From NCBI GenBank assembly GCA_963977005.1, contig CAXBMQ010000021.1:16321-80320 (forward strand): 64,000 nt of DNA. The letters are read 5' to 3'. The notes under the pieces are model-generated. The model was not told where the DNA came from. It was given only the letters and a program-made list of their open reading frames with translations, and did no database searches. Of this stretch, positions 1-8,657 are shown piece by piece (position 1 is the first letter of the stretch; each line of letters opens with the position of its first letter). A program made the position numbers and the translations under genes. This DNA comes from CAXBCP01 sp963977005 (lineage in GTDB: Bacteria; Pseudomonadota; Alphaproteobacteria; MPNO01; UBA830).

Positions 1-675
1 CATCGCGATGGCGACCACCCACGGACCGGCGCCGGAGACCGTGCGCCAGACGTCCCGCAGACCGACAGGATTGTTATTCGGGACCGGCCGGAACCGCTCG
101 CCCCGAAGTGCGTGCATCAGTCCCAGCAGGGCGATTGCCGCAAGGACCCCGTTGATGACCCAAAGCCCTCGCCAGCTGCCGGTCGCAGAAATCAGAACCG
201 GCGACAACGCCACCATCGAAGCCATCCCGAACGGCATGTAGAACGACCAAACACCGAATGCCATGGCGCGATGCCGGTCTGCGACCGATCGCGTAATCAG
301 GGCGGGTCCGGTGGAAATAATGGCGATGTATCCGAGTCCTTCGACGATCCGGCTCGGTATCAGCGTGAAGCTGTCGGGCGCAGTCGCACCTGCGAGACTG
401 CCGAAGGCAACAAGGGCGATGCCAATCAGCAGAATGCGGCGGTGACCGAAACGGTCGCCCGTCATACCGGCCGCGACGCTGCAAATCGCCCCGATCAGAA
501 CGAAAGTCGAAATGATCCAGCCTGCGGTGACCAGGCCGATATTCAGGTCAGCGCGGATTTCAGGCAATGCGCCCGGCAGTTTCCCGAGTTGCGCCGCACC
601 GACCGACCCGGCGAACAGGATAAGGAACACGACACCCCAACGGGTGGAAGAGGCCGTCGCGGGATCCGGGGTCAA
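1..675 (-). CDS. MFS transporter, N-terminal part (runs off left edge)
   Basis: Only the first 225 codons are visible; the C-terminal half lies outside the window. The protein is strongly hydrophobic with several predicted membrane helices, and carries GDRFGHRR at about residues 73-80, the MFS motif A loop between helices 2 and 3. No ATG or GTG exists in frame between the stop of the upstream gene and the first helix, so the TTG at 675 is the likely start. It begins 33 bases after the SMP-30 family gene and is probably cotranscribed with it, which suggests uptake or efflux of a sugar acid or lactone. The substrate cannot be told from this fragment. Confidence 0.85.
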   Translation of the reverse strand, partial: MTPDPATASSTRWGVVFLILFAGSVGAAQLGKLPGALPEIRADLNIGLVTAGWIISTFVLIGAICSVAAGMTGDRFGHRRILLIGIALVAFGSLAGATAPDSFTLIPSRIVEGLGYIAIISTGPALITRSVADRHRAMAFGVWSFYMPFGMASMVALSPVLISATGSWRGLWVINGVLAAIALLGLMHALRGERFRPVPNNNPVGLRDVWRTVSGAGPWVVAIAM

Positions 676-708
676 ATGACGGTCTCGGCGCGGTCGGGCA
701 CGGAGCGT

Positions 709-1587
709 TCAGGCGCCGAAGACGGGTTCCGGCAGGCCTGTAACATCCGTTTCGACGGCAAAAAGCGAGCCTGCGTCGGGTTCGCGCTCGAAATCCGCCG
801 GTTCGAACTTCGACGAGGCCGTGGTCACATACAATGTACGCAGGTCCGGCCCGCCGAAGGCCGGGCAGGATGTAAGCGATACCGGAAAGGCGATTTCGCG
901 TTCCGCCTTTCCTGCCGGGTCGTAGCGCTTGACCTTGCCGCCCCGCATATGCGCCACCCAGACAAATCCTTCGGAATCGACCGTCGCGCCGTCGGGAACG
1001 CCCTCGCCATCGGCAACTTCAAGGAAGACACGACGGTTTTCGATAGCACCCGAGACGGCATCGAAATCGTATGCCCACATGGTTCGTTTGCGGGAATCCG
1101 CGAAATACATGATCGTATTGTCGGGGCTCCAGCAGAGCGCATTCGAGATCGTTACCGGTCCGGCCATCCGGTGGATCGAATGATCGTGATCGAAGCGATA
1201 GAGCGACGCGACCTCGGCATAGCCCGGATCGTCCATTCCGCCGCACCAGAACCGGCCCTGCCGGTCGACCTTGCCGTCATTCATGCGCACGGCGTTCATC
1301 CGGCCGTCGCCTTCAGGGTCCGCCAGTTCCTCGAACGAATTGTCATCGAGACCGATATAGGCAATCCCCATCCGGGTTCCGGCGATGAGCCGTCCCTCAC
1401 CAGCGAGGCCGATGGAACCGATTTCGGTCTGGACCCGCCAGTTCCTGACATCGCCGCTGGCCGGATCGAGGCGATAAATCATCGGGTTGCGGATATCGAC
1501 CCAGTACAACGCCTGCTCGGCGACCGACCAGACGGGCGATTCCCCGAGGATGCAGGATTGTTTTACGGCGATATAGGGTTCGGACAT
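709..1587 (-). CDS. SMP-30/gluconolactonase family protein
   Basis: A 292-residue protein of the length expected for the SMP-30/regucalcin/gluconolactonase six-bladed beta-propeller family. Family hallmarks are visible: GESPVW near the N-terminus (Glu16, metal ligand), SNALCWSPD (Asn149) and PDGATVDSEG (Asp199), which together form the divalent metal site. Such enzymes usually hydrolyse sugar-acid lactones in the cytoplasm. The start ATG has GGAG about 8 bases upstream. The downstream MFS gene suggests a small sugar-acid catabolic unit unrelated to motility. The substrate is unknown. Confidence 0.85.
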   Translation of the reverse strand: MSEPYIAVKQSCILGESPVWSVAEQALYWVDIRNPMIYRLDPASGDVRNWRVQTEIGSIGLAGEGRLIAGTRMGIAYIGLDDNSFEELADPEGDGRMNAVRMNDGKVDRQGRFWCGGMDDPGYAEVASLYRFDHDHSIHRMAGPVTISNALCWSPDNTIMYFADSRKRTMWAYDFDAVSGAIENRRVFLEVADGEGVPDGATVDSEGFVWVAHMRGGKVKRYDPAGKAEREIAFPVSLTSCPAFGGPDLRTLYVTTASSKFEPADFEREPDAGSLFAVETDVTGLPEPVFGA

Positions 1588-1683
1588 TGATTAACTCCGC
1601 AAATAGGCCGCGAGCGGCTGGTTGACGAAGTTAGTAACACAAGCCGTGCTTTCTTGCCTCCCCCGCCTACGGAAAAAACGGCG

Positions 1684-2766
1684 TCAGTTCCGTCTCGGCA
1701 TCTTGCCCTTGAGGCGGAAAACATAGCCGATGATTTCCGCGACCGCCTTGAAATGCTCCGGCGGGATTTCCTGATCGACCTCGACACCGGCATACAGCGC
1801 GCGGGCAATCGGCGGATTTTCGACAATGGGAATATCGTGCTCCTCCGCGATTTCCCTGATTTTGAGCGCCAGAAAATCCTGCCCCTTGGCCAGAAGCACG
1901 GGCGCATCCATCTCATCGAGCTCGTATTTCAGCGCGACGGCAAAATGGGTCGGGTTGGTGATCACAACGGAAGCTTCCGGTACGGCAGCCGTCATCCGTT
2001 TGCGGGCGCGTTCCTGCCGGATCTGGCGCAATCGCGCCTTGACCATGGGGTCGCCCTCGGTCTGTTTGAATTCGTCTTTGATTTCCTGATGGCTCATCCG
2101 CATCTGCTTCATGTATTCGAAGCGCTGGTAGAGAAAGTCGATCACGGCGATAACGGTTACGACAGCGAGAACGCCGACCAGCAGGCGGGAAACAAGCGAA
2201 TGGAGGATGGCCGCGGCACCCGTCATCTCCATTTTGACGAGTTGTTCGAGACCCTCGAAATAGGGCAGGACCAGCATCGTCGCGACGGCGCCGACAATCG
2301 TGATCTTGAGCACGCCCTTGATGAATTCGGCAACGGATTTGAAGGAGAACAGCCGCTTCATGCCGGCCATGGGCGACGCGCGTTCCATTTTGGGCGTTAT
2401 ACGGTCGACCGCGACCACCATGCCGCCCTGAACCGCGCTGGAGCCGAGCGCTGCGGCCAGAAACAGGATGATGGGAATGGCCATGATAAAACCGACCTCG
2501 GTCGCAGCGTCCCCGATAATCGTCGCAAGGTTGCCCTTCTCGACCGGAATCGCATGGGGCATGGCCAGGAATTTCTGGAGGACAAGCTTGATTTCGGTCG
2601 AAAGCGACGGCGCCATCAATGCCACGACGATTGTCGCGGCGAGGATCATGAACCAGTGGCTGACCTCGCGTGAATTTGCGATCTCACCCTTTTTGCGGGA
2701 ATCATCGAGCTTCTTTTGTGTCGGTTCCTCTGTTTTTTGTGACTTGTCCGAACCCTGATCCGCCAT
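1684..2766 (-). CDS. flhB: Flagellar export apparatus switch protein FlhB
   Basis: A 360-residue inner-membrane component of the flagellar type III export gate. It opens with the charged FlhB N-terminus (KTEEPTQKKLDDSRKKGEIA), then four hydrophobic segments, then a cytoplasmic domain with the autocleavage motif NPTH at residues 271-274. Cleavage between Asn and Pro switches export from rod/hook to filament substrates. It ends the minus-strand operon flgB-flgC-fliE-fliQ-fliR-flhB and starts 10 bases after fliR. Nothing is missing or unusual. Confidence 0.97.
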   Translation of the reverse strand: MADQGSDKSQKTEEPTQKKLDDSRKKGEIANSREVSHWFMILAATIVVALMAPSLSTEIKLVLQKFLAMPHAIPVEKGNLATIIGDAATEVGFIMAIPIILFLAAALGSSAVQGGMVVAVDRITPKMERASPMAGMKRLFSFKSVAEFIKGVLKITIVGAVATMLVLPYFEGLEQLVKMEMTGAAAILHSLVSRLLVGVLAVVTVIAVIDFLYQRFEYMKQMRMSHQEIKDEFKQTEGDPMVKARLRQIRQERARKRMTAAVPEASVVITNPTHFAVALKYELDEMDAPVLLAKGQDFLALKIREIAEEHDIPIVENPPIARALYAGVEVDQEIPPEHFKAVAEIIGYVFRLKGKMPRRN

Positions 2767-2776
2767 GAGCTGTTCT

Positions 2777-3541
2777 CTATCCCTGCCCGGTAAAGCGCAG
2801 CAGGTTTTCCTCGAACCGGCCGAGGAACCAGAACATGATGACCGACAACGTCATCGCCATCACCACGAACGCGAGCGTTATCTGAAGGGACATGGCAATG
2901 AAAAACACCTGAACCTGCGGCATCAGGCGCCCCAACAGCCCGAGTCCCGCATAAAACACCGTGCCCACCACGACAAACGGGGAAGCAAGCTGCAGGCCAA
3001 GGGCGAAGGTCTCGGACAGCAGTCGAACCAGCGTTTGCGCAAAATCGCCGAACGGCAATGGCGCGCCCGGTTTGAACAAGGTGTAACTATCGGCAATCGC
3101 CATCAGCATCAGGTGGTGCAGATCGGTCACGAACACCATCAATACGCCAACGATATTCAGGAATGCCGCGATAAGCGCACCCTGCTGCGCATTCGACGGA
3201 TCGAAGAACGTCGCCGACGACAGGCTCGCCTGGAAACCGACGATGACACCGGCGACATGAAGGGCCGACATCAGCATTCGAACGAGACCGCCCAGAAAGA
3301 CACCGATAACGACTTCGCCGCCAACCAGCAGGGCGGCGCTCAGCATCGACGCCGGCATGGGCGGCAGGTGCACGGAAACGACGGGCGTAACGACAAGGGC
3401 AAGCGCCAGCGCAAACATAAGCCGGATACGCGGGCTAACATAGGATTCCGCAAATCCGGGCAACAGCATCACGGTCGAGCCCATCCGCGCGAAAACCAGC
3501 CCCAGCGCGAAGGCATCGGTCGTCAGAATGTCGTTCAGCAT
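2777..3541 (-). CDS. fliR: Flagellar export gate protein FliR
   Basis: A 254-residue, highly hydrophobic integral membrane protein of normal length for FliR. With FliP and FliQ it builds the export gate at the centre of the MS ring. Several long membrane helices are evident, including an N-terminal segment (FARMGSTVMLLPGFAE) typical of the family. It lies between fliQ and flhB in the standard order. fliP, its core partner, is in a different operon about 5 kb away on the other strand. Confidence 0.96.
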   Translation of the reverse strand: MLNDILTTDAFALGLVFARMGSTVMLLPGFAESYVSPRIRLMFALALALVVTPVVSVHLPPMPASMLSAALLVGGEVVIGVFLGGLVRMLMSALHVAGVIVGFQASLSSATFFDPSNAQQGALIAAFLNIVGVLMVFVTDLHHLMLMAIADSYTLFKPGAPLPFGDFAQTLVRLLSETFALGLQLASPFVVVGTVFYAGLGLLGRLMPQVQVFFIAMSLQITLAFVVMAMTLSVIMFWFLGRFEENLLRFTGQG

Positions 3542-3562
3542 AGGGCGGCGGCCATTTGAACG

Positions 3563-3829
3563 TCAGCCAAGGGCGACGATCTTGTCGACGATCTGCTCCA
3601 TAAAGCCGTTCAGCGATGCCAGCATGAACGGCAACAGGACAAGCACCGATACGAAGATCACGATAATCTTGGGCACAAATGCCAGCGTCATTTCCTGTAT
3701 CTGGGTAAGCGCCTGAAAGAGCGACACACCCAGACCGATGATCAGGGCAATCAGCATCACCGGTGCGCCGACCTTGAGCAGCGTCCAGATCGCGTCGCGC
3801 GATATTGAAATAACTTCGACTGCGTTCAT
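3563..3829 (-). CDS. fliQ: Flagellar export gate protein FliQ
   Basis: An 88-residue protein with two membrane helices, the usual FliQ length. The stretch GLGVSLFQALTQIQEMTLAF between the helices is the family signature. Four copies of FliQ associate with the FliP-FliR core of the export gate. It is followed by fliR after 21 bases and preceded by fliE, so it is part of the same transcript. Confidence 0.96.
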   Translation of the reverse strand: MNAVEVISISRDAIWTLLKVGAPVMLIALIIGLGVSLFQALTQIQEMTLAFVPKIIVIFVSVLVLLPFMLASLNGFMEQIVDKIVALG

Positions 3830-3862
3830 TATCCCCCCGGATAACCGCGACGCCCGGACCGA

Positions 3863-4177
3863 TCAGATCGGCATCCGGGCTATTTCCTGATAGGCTGCAA
3901 CCGCCTTGTCGCGGATCGCGACAACGGTCTGCAACGTGATTTCGGCATTGGTTACCGCCGTGACGACATCCGTCAGATCGGCCTTACCCGCAATCGCCTG
4001 GGCACTTATGTTTTCGGCCTGCTTGCCCGTATTCATCGCATCGCTGAGCGTCTCACCGACGAATTGCGAAAACGACTTTCCCGGGTCCGAGGACCTCGGT
4101 TCCATCCCGGATTCGGCGGGCTTCTGCGCATTGCGCGCGTAGGCTGCGGCGGCGTTTGCGACGCTGAACGTGCTCAT
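3863..4177 (-). CDS. fliE: Flagellar hook-basal body adaptor FliE
   Basis: A 104-residue soluble protein matching FliE, which joins the MS ring and export gate to the proximal rod and is the first exported rod component. The conserved C-terminal region (VTNAEITLQTVVAIRDKAVA followed by YQEIARMPI) is intact. The N-terminal 40 residues are low in complexity, as is usual. It lies between flgC and fliQ in the operon. Confidence 0.96.
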   Translation of the reverse strand: MSTFSVANAAAAYARNAQKPAESGMEPRSSDPGKSFSQFVGETLSDAMNTGKQAENISAQAIAGKADLTDVVTAVTNAEITLQTVVAIRDKAVAAYQEIARMPI

Positions 4178-4226
4178 GAATCAGTCTCCTTCAAATCGCC
4201 GGCGAACAGGGGTCGAGGTCGGGACG

Positions 4227-4637
4227 TCACTGGCGCAACATGTCGATCGTGCGCGTCAGCATGCTTTTCGACACGTTGATGATACTGAGGTTGGCCTCGT
4301 AGGACCGCTGGGCTTCCCGCATGTCCATCATCTCGACGAGCGAATTGACATTCGGTACCGCGACATAGCCGTTCTCGTCAGCGGCCGGATGCTGCGGGTC
4401 GAACTTTTTGTCGAAATCGGTTTTATCGAGCAGAATCTTGTCGACCTTCACACGCTGGCCGTCAATGGACCGATCAAGCACGTTCTTGAACGAGACCTGC
4501 TTGCGCCGGTACGGCAGATCGCCGGGACCGTCGGGCAATGAATCCGCGTTCGCGATATTTTCCGAAATCACCCGCAGGCGGGTACCCTGCACGCGCATAC
4601 CGGCAGTCGATATCTTGATGGAATTAATCAGATCCAT
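4227..4637 (-). CDS. flgC: Flagellar proximal rod protein FlgC
   Basis: A 136-residue axial protein of normal FlgC length. It has the N-terminal axial motif ENIANADSLPDGPGDLPYRR and the C-terminal heptad-type helix SLVEMMDMREAQRSYEANLS that packs in the rod. It is secreted through the flagellar export apparatus without a Sec signal. It follows flgB by 39 bases in the same operon. Confidence 0.96.
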   Translation of the reverse strand: MDLINSIKISTAGMRVQGTRLRVISENIANADSLPDGPGDLPYRRKQVSFKNVLDRSIDGQRVKVDKILLDKTDFDKKFDPQHPAADENGYVAVPNVNSLVEMMDMREAQRSYEANLSIINVSKSMLTRTIDMLRQ

Positions 4638-4676
4638 ATCAGGTTACTCCGAGTCCAGAGACTGTCATTTACCGGC

Positions 4677-5084
4677 CTAGCGCGGCGGACGCCCGAGGGC
4701 GAGTTTGATCATCGAAAGCTGCTTCGTATAAATATTGCTGGCCAACCGGTGGTTCGCCTGGGTTTCGGAAACCTTGGTCAGCTGTTCTTCAAGAACGACC
4801 GCATTGCCTGCAGGGGCCGTTTCGTAGGTGTCCTTCTTGCTGTCGTTCCTGTATTTCGGGTCCTTGCGCATTGCTTCGATATGCATCGAGCTGGTCTTCT
4901 GCAGTGTCGACCGTTTTAACTGGGGACGCAGAAGGTCGTGAAATTTCAGCTGTTTGAGATCTTTAGGCCCGTAACCCGGCGTGTCAGAGTTGGCGATGTT
5001 CTGAGACAGCACCTGCTGACGCTTGGACAGCCAATCCATGCGTTTCGTCGCCATCTGGAACAGTTTTAGGTTGGTAAGATCCAT
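4677..5084 (-). CDS. flgB: Flagellar proximal rod protein FlgB
   Basis: The start chosen gives 135 residues beginning MDLTNLKLFQMA, because GAGGGG lies just upstream of that ATG. An ATG ten codons earlier (5114) has no ribosome site. The axial motif LSQNIANSDTPGYGPKDL is present, and the C-terminal helix carries the usual QANHRLASNIYTKQL pattern. It is the first gene of the minus-strand operon. The divergent csrA gene starts 153 bases away, and a CtrA-like box lies between them at 5163-5177. Confidence 0.95.
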   Translation of the reverse strand: MDLTNLKLFQMATKRMDWLSKRQQVLSQNIANSDTPGYGPKDLKQLKFHDLLRPQLKRSTLQKTSSMHIEAMRKDPKYRNDSKKDTYETAPAGNAVVLEEQLTKVSETQANHRLASNIYTKQLSMIKLALGRPPR

Positions 5085-5162
5085 TGCCCCTCGCCGCTTT
5101 CCGGCCTCTGCCATAAAGAGTAGATAAAACTTTACGGGAATTTGCAGTTTCCCAAGCCTGTG

Positions 5163-5177
5163 TTAAGAAACTGTAAA
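5163..5177 (-). promoter_or_regulatory. CtrA-like box before flgB (and csrA)
   Basis: On the minus strand this reads TTTA-N7-TTAA, a 7 of 8 match to the CtrA full site TTAA-N7-TTAA. It lies about 79 bases upstream of flgB and 60 upstream of csrA. Four other early flagellar operons here have a similar box at a similar distance. Binding is inferred. Confidence 0.45.
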
Positions 5178-5237
5178 GCGGCGACGGCGTGCGCTTATGC
5201 GCGGTGCCCGGACGTTACAAGTAGTGACGGAGACCAA

Positions 5238-5474
5238 ATGCTCTACCTGACAAGAAAAGCCGGCGAGTCCGTCGTTATAAATGACGATATCGAGGTCACT
5301 GTCGTCGATATACGGGGACGCTCCGTTAAGCTCGGGTTTACCTTTCCGCAAGGGGCTTCCGTCCTGCGACGGGAACTCTACGAGAAAATCCAGAAAGAGA
5401 ACCAGGAAGCCGCTCAGGCCAGCGCGGATTTTCTGACGGCGCCGTCGGAGGCCCCGAACAAGGCTGGAGAATAA
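5238..5474 (+). CDS. csrA: Carbon storage/translation regulator CsrA
   Basis: A 78-residue protein starting MLYLTRKAGESVVINDDIEV, the CsrA/RsmA signature, with an intact beta-strand RNA-binding face (RRELYEKIQ) and a 20-residue C-terminal tail. The start has GGAG 6-9 bases upstream; an in-frame upstream extension would begin in the regulatory region and lacks family similarity. CsrA binds GGA-containing hairpins in mRNA leaders and represses translation. Its antagonist FliW is encoded in this window (28493), and GGA-loop hairpins occur before both flagellin genes, so flagellin mRNA is the likely main target. Confidence 0.96.
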   Translation: MLYLTRKAGESVVINDDIEVTVVDIRGRSVKLGFTFPQGASVLRRELYEKIQKENQEAAQASADFLTAPSEAPNKAGE

Positions 5475-5478
5475 GACC

Positions 5479-6786
5479 ATGGCGGGGGCCGGGATTCCCA
5501 CCAGAACGGTCCGGCGCTCCGTCGACAGCCCCACAAACATTCAAGGCGATATCTGTGTCGTCGGGTCCGGTGCCGCGGGACTCTCCGCCGCGCTCGAAGC
5601 TGCCCGGGAAGGAAAACGCGTCGTCCTGGTCGAGGCGGCGCCGTCGCTCGGCGGTCAGGCCGTCAATTCGATTATCGGCACCTTCTGCGGCCTTTATTCG
5701 AACGGTCCGGACATTACCCGGCTGACCTATGGAATCGCGGACGACATTCTGCGGGATCTGTTCGCCGATGGTGCGGCGCAGTACCGGACCGCGCGCAATT
5801 CGATTATCGTCCAGTATGACGAGGTCGCACTGGCGCGATGGATCGACAAAGCCGTGCGGGATGCCGGCATCACGGTGCTGCTGGGTGCGGTTCTGCGAAA
5901 TGTCGACTTGTCGGACCGCCGGATAACGGCGCTCGATGTCGCCACGAAGTTCGGCGACATTGTCGTTGAGGCCGATGGTTTTATCGACGCATCGGGCGAT
6001 GCTGCGGTCGCGTGGCATGCGGGGCTTGCCGTGCGCGAGCCCGAAACGCCTATATTCGGCACACAGGTCGTGTTGTTCGAGAATTTCGAAGAGGACGCGG
6101 CAAATGCCGTCGACCGCTGGGAAATGCAGGACCGACTGTCCAGAAAGGCCGACGACTATGGCCTGATCCGCAAAGACGGCTTCGTATTCTCCTTTCCGGG
6201 ACACGGTACAGCGCTGGCCAACATGACCCATGTCGAAACGCCGCTCGATCCCGCGGGCTACGCGGATACGGTGTTCAATGGCCGGGACCAGGCAGACCGC
6301 CTGCTGAAATTCCTGCGTACCGAATACCCGGCCGCCTATGGCAACGCCCGCATACGGATCTACGCAGCGCCGGGCGTACGCCAGACACGCTGGATCACCG
6401 GGACCTACAGCCTGACTGCGGAGGATGTTCGCGCCGGACGGATATTCGACGATGCCGTTGCGCGCTGTTCATGGCCAATCGAACTGCACAACAATGCCGC
6501 AGATGCCTATTGGGAGGAACTGGGAGACAATCATGTCCACAGCATTCCGCTGGGCAGCCTTTTACACCGGGACGCGGACAATCTTGCAGCTGCGGGCAGG
6601 TGCGTCGACGGAGACACCGTCGGTCTGTCGTCCGTGCGTGTTATGGGCCCGTGTATTGCGATGGGTGCAGCAGCGGCACACACTCTGATCCTCGCCGGAA
6701 GCGGAAGCGTGCATCAGATCGATATGGCTGTTTTGCGAAAAAAGATTTCCGACAACCTCGACAGGAACGATCCGCACCGGAATTGA
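5479..6786 (+). CDS. FAD-dependent oxidoreductase
   Basis: A 435-residue flavoprotein with an N-terminal Rossmann FAD-binding motif (VVGSGAAGLSAALEAAREGK, about residues 28-47) followed by ASLGGQAVNSIIGTFCGL, typical of the PF12831-type FAD-dependent oxidoreductases. A C-terminal stretch with GRCVDGDTVGLSSVRVMGPC resembles the conserved GR-D-ARVM-C end of the same family. No signal peptide is seen. It follows csrA by four bases and precedes an amidohydrolase by 17 bases, forming a metabolic pair inside the flagellar region. The substrate is not predictable from sequence. Confidence 0.82.
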   Translation: MAGAGIPTRTVRRSVDSPTNIQGDICVVGSGAAGLSAALEAAREGKRVVLVEAAPSLGGQAVNSIIGTFCGLYSNGPDITRLTYGIADDILRDLFADGAAQYRTARNSIIVQYDEVALARWIDKAVRDAGITVLLGAVLRNVDLSDRRITALDVATKFGDIVVEADGFIDASGDAAVAWHAGLAVREPETPIFGTQVVLFENFEEDAANAVDRWEMQDRLSRKADDYGLIRKDGFVFSFPGHGTALANMTHVETPLDPAGYADTVFNGRDQADRLLKFLRTEYPAAYGNARIRIYAAPGVRQTRWITGTYSLTAEDVRAGRIFDDAVARCSWPIELHNNAADAYWEELGDNHVHSIPLGSLLHRDADNLAAAGRCVDGDTVGLSSVRVMGPCIAMGAAAAHTLILAGSGSVHQIDMAVLRKKISDNLDRNDPHRN

Positions 6787-6803
6787 AAACGGAGGATGCT
6801 CGA

Positions 6804-7886
6804 ATGACGGCACCGTTGGACCTCATCGCCATCGACGCAGACGGGCATGTCCATGAGGACAATATTCTGTTCACCGAATACCTTGACCCCGCGTTTCGCG
6901 ACCGAACCGCTGGATGGGTGCTGAACGCCGACAATAACCGGCGGTTCGTCGTCGACGGTGCGGAGCACCCGCCTTTCCCCAGGGAAATCTCGGTCCGCAA
7001 GCCGATGACGGCGGAAAACCGGATCAAAGTGCTGAACAAGGAGCGCATTCGTCTCGCCGTGCTGTATCCGTCGGCAGCGCTGGTTGCCGGGTACCTGGAG
7101 CCGGGCTTCGCGGCTGCCGTCATGCGCGCCTATAACAGCTGGATGTCCGACTGGTGCAACCCGCATGCCGACCGGCTTCGTTTTGCCGCGGCGGTCGCCT
7201 TGTACGATATCGACGAGGCGATACGCGAAGCGCAGCGGGCGGTCGGCGACCTCGGCGCGGTCGCGGTGACCGTTCGACCCAACCCCGCTGGCGGATTACG
7301 GCTCGACGACCCCAGCCGCGAGCCGTTTTACGCGGCAGTCGAAGAGCTCGGTGTGCCGCTGGTTGTCCATGAATCGACGGGCGATCCCGCAACGCCGGGG
7401 GGCGATCGATATGGCGGCATGTCGGTGCCCGAAAGCTATGCATTCAATCACGTAATCTCGCACCCGTTCGAACAGATGATGGCAATGATGGCATTGATCT
7501 GCGGCGGTGTACTGGAACGTCACCCTTCCCTGAAGGTGGGCTTCTTCGAAGCCGGGTGTTCGTGGGCGCCTTACTGGATTTCACGCCTCGACGATCATTT
7601 TTCCCACCCGAAACTCGGACCCTACATGCCCGGCCTCGAGATGAAACCCAGCGACTATTTCCAGCGGCAATGCGTCGTTTCCTGCGATCCGGGCGACCCG
7701 ACCATACCGCTTGCCGTGCAGGGGCTCGGTCCGGACAAGCTTCTTTTCGCGACCGACTATCCGCATTTCGATTCCGGTGGCGGTGCCGTTAACGAATTTC
7801 TTGACGTCGCACAGGTGGGGGAAGCGGATTGCCGGCGCATGCTGTGGGACAATACGCTGGAATTCTATGGATTGTCCGTCAATTGA
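6804..7886 (+). CDS. Amidohydrolase family protein (PF04909 type)
   Basis: A 360-residue cytoplasmic enzyme; the ATG at 6804 is chosen because GGAGGA lies 8-13 bases upstream. It has the metal-dependent TIM-barrel hydrolase pattern of amidohydrolase family 2: DADGHVHE near the N-terminus, VHEST in the middle, FFEAGCSWAPYW and FATDYPHFDS near the C-terminus, supplying the His and Asp metal ligands. Members act as decarboxylases or hydrolases of aromatic or cyclic acids. Coupling to the FAD oxidoreductase suggests two steps of one catabolic route, but the substrate is unknown and no motility link is visible. Confidence 0.85.
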   Translation: MTAPLDLIAIDADGHVHEDNILFTEYLDPAFRDRTAGWVLNADNNRRFVVDGAEHPPFPREISVRKPMTAENRIKVLNKERIRLAVLYPSAALVAGYLEPGFAAAVMRAYNSWMSDWCNPHADRLRFAAAVALYDIDEAIREAQRAVGDLGAVAVTVRPNPAGGLRLDDPSREPFYAAVEELGVPLVVHESTGDPATPGGDRYGGMSVPESYAFNHVISHPFEQMMAMMALICGGVLERHPSLKVGFFEAGCSWAPYWISRLDDHFSHPKLGPYMPGLEMKPSDYFQRQCVVSCDPGDPTIPLAVQGLGPDKLLFATDYPHFDSGGGAVNEFLDVAQVGEADCRRMLWDNTLEFYGLSVN

Positions 7887-7919
7887 CGCACCGGCGGACA
7901 CCCGCTTCTTCAGCCTTTC

Positions 7920-7927
7920 TTAACCAT
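7920..7927 (+). promoter_or_regulatory. CtrA half-site-like TTAACCAT before the fliO operon
   Basis: TTAACCAT matches a CtrA half-site exactly. It sits 43-50 bases upstream of the small gene heading the fliO-fliP group. No second half-site is found at the proper spacing, so this is weaker than the other boxes. Confidence 0.3.
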
Positions 7928-7969
7928 ACTCCGTAAGACTCCCCGCGATACAAATTGCGGGATCAGAAC

Positions 7970-8311
7970 GTGGATTCGACGAATTCCGGCTCACCGGCCG
8001 ATGTAGATATCGAAGCGGCGCTGCGCGAAGCGGCGACCGCGATCGACACCGCCCGTACCCTGCTGAAGCAGGGAACCATCATCGACCTTAATGGGCTCGA
8101 AGCACATGTCGAACAGGCGTGCGGCGGCATCCCCGCCCTCGCTGCCCCGGATCGGGAGCGCCTGAAACCCACACTCGTTTCCCTGATTGACGGGCTGAAC
8201 ATGCTGTCGGAACAGCTCTCCGCTCAACATCAGGAGATTTCTGGCACCCTTCAGAACATCGGCGCACGGACACGGGCCGTCTCCGCGTACAAACCCCGCG
8301 GCTCGCGCTAG
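7970..8311 (+). CDS. Small helical protein upstream of fliO, possible export chaperone
   Basis: About 113 residues from the GTG at 7970 (weak GGGA upstream); a TTG at 7955 is an alternative start without a ribosome site. The protein is almost wholly alpha-helical, with no signal or membrane segment, and has a central LNGLEAHVEQACGGIPAL stretch followed by a long amphipathic helix with Gln-rich heptads. This layout recalls small flagellar chaperones such as FlgN, but a separate FlgN-like gene exists at 25016. It starts the fliO-fliP group. I do not recognise the family with certainty. Confidence 0.6.
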   Translation: MDSTNSGSPADVDIEAALREAATAIDTARTLLKQGTIIDLNGLEAHVEQACGGIPALAAPDRERLKPTLVSLIDGLNMLSEQLSAQHQEISGTLQNIGARTRAVSAYKPRGSR

Positions 8312-8330
8312 ACCGCGGCGGAAGACTCCC

Positions 8331-8657
8331 ATGGACGCCAGCAATTACATAAGATTCGTCGCTGCCCTGCTCTTCGTGCTCGCCCTGATCGCCTTCGCGA
8401 CATGGTTGGCCAAACGGTTCGGAATGGGCGGACGGGTAAACGCTGTCAAACGCGGCGAGCGGCGGCTCCAGGTCGTCGAAGCCCTGACGGTCGATGCAAA
8501 ACACCGCGCCGTACTCCTGCGGCGCGACGATATCGAACACCTTGTCCTGCTTGGCCCGGCAGCGGATGTCGTCATCGAGACGGGCATAAACCCGCCGTCG
8601 GCGACCCCGGTTTCCGGGACAGACGGCGCCCCGCAAACAAAAGATCTCAAACGATGA
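8331..8657 (+). CDS. fliO: Flagellar biosynthetic protein FliO
   Basis: A 108-residue protein with one N-terminal membrane helix (about residues 8-27) and a small cytoplasmic domain containing RRLQVVEALTVDAKHRAVLL, the FliO signature. FliO assists assembly of the FliP ring. Its stop overlaps the fliP start (ATGA), so the two are translationally coupled. Confidence 0.93.
   Translation: MDASNYIRFVAALLFVLALIAFATWLAKRFGMGGRVNAVKRGERRLQVVEALTVDAKHRAVLLRRDDIEHLVLLGPAADVVIETGINPPSATPVSGTDGAPQTKDLKR

Noticed and set aside
1654..2673. Long plus-strand open frame opposite flhB (339 codons)
   Set aside because: It is the antisense shadow of flhB in GC-rich DNA; it has a His/Arg/Asp-rich composition with no family resemblance and no ribosome site.
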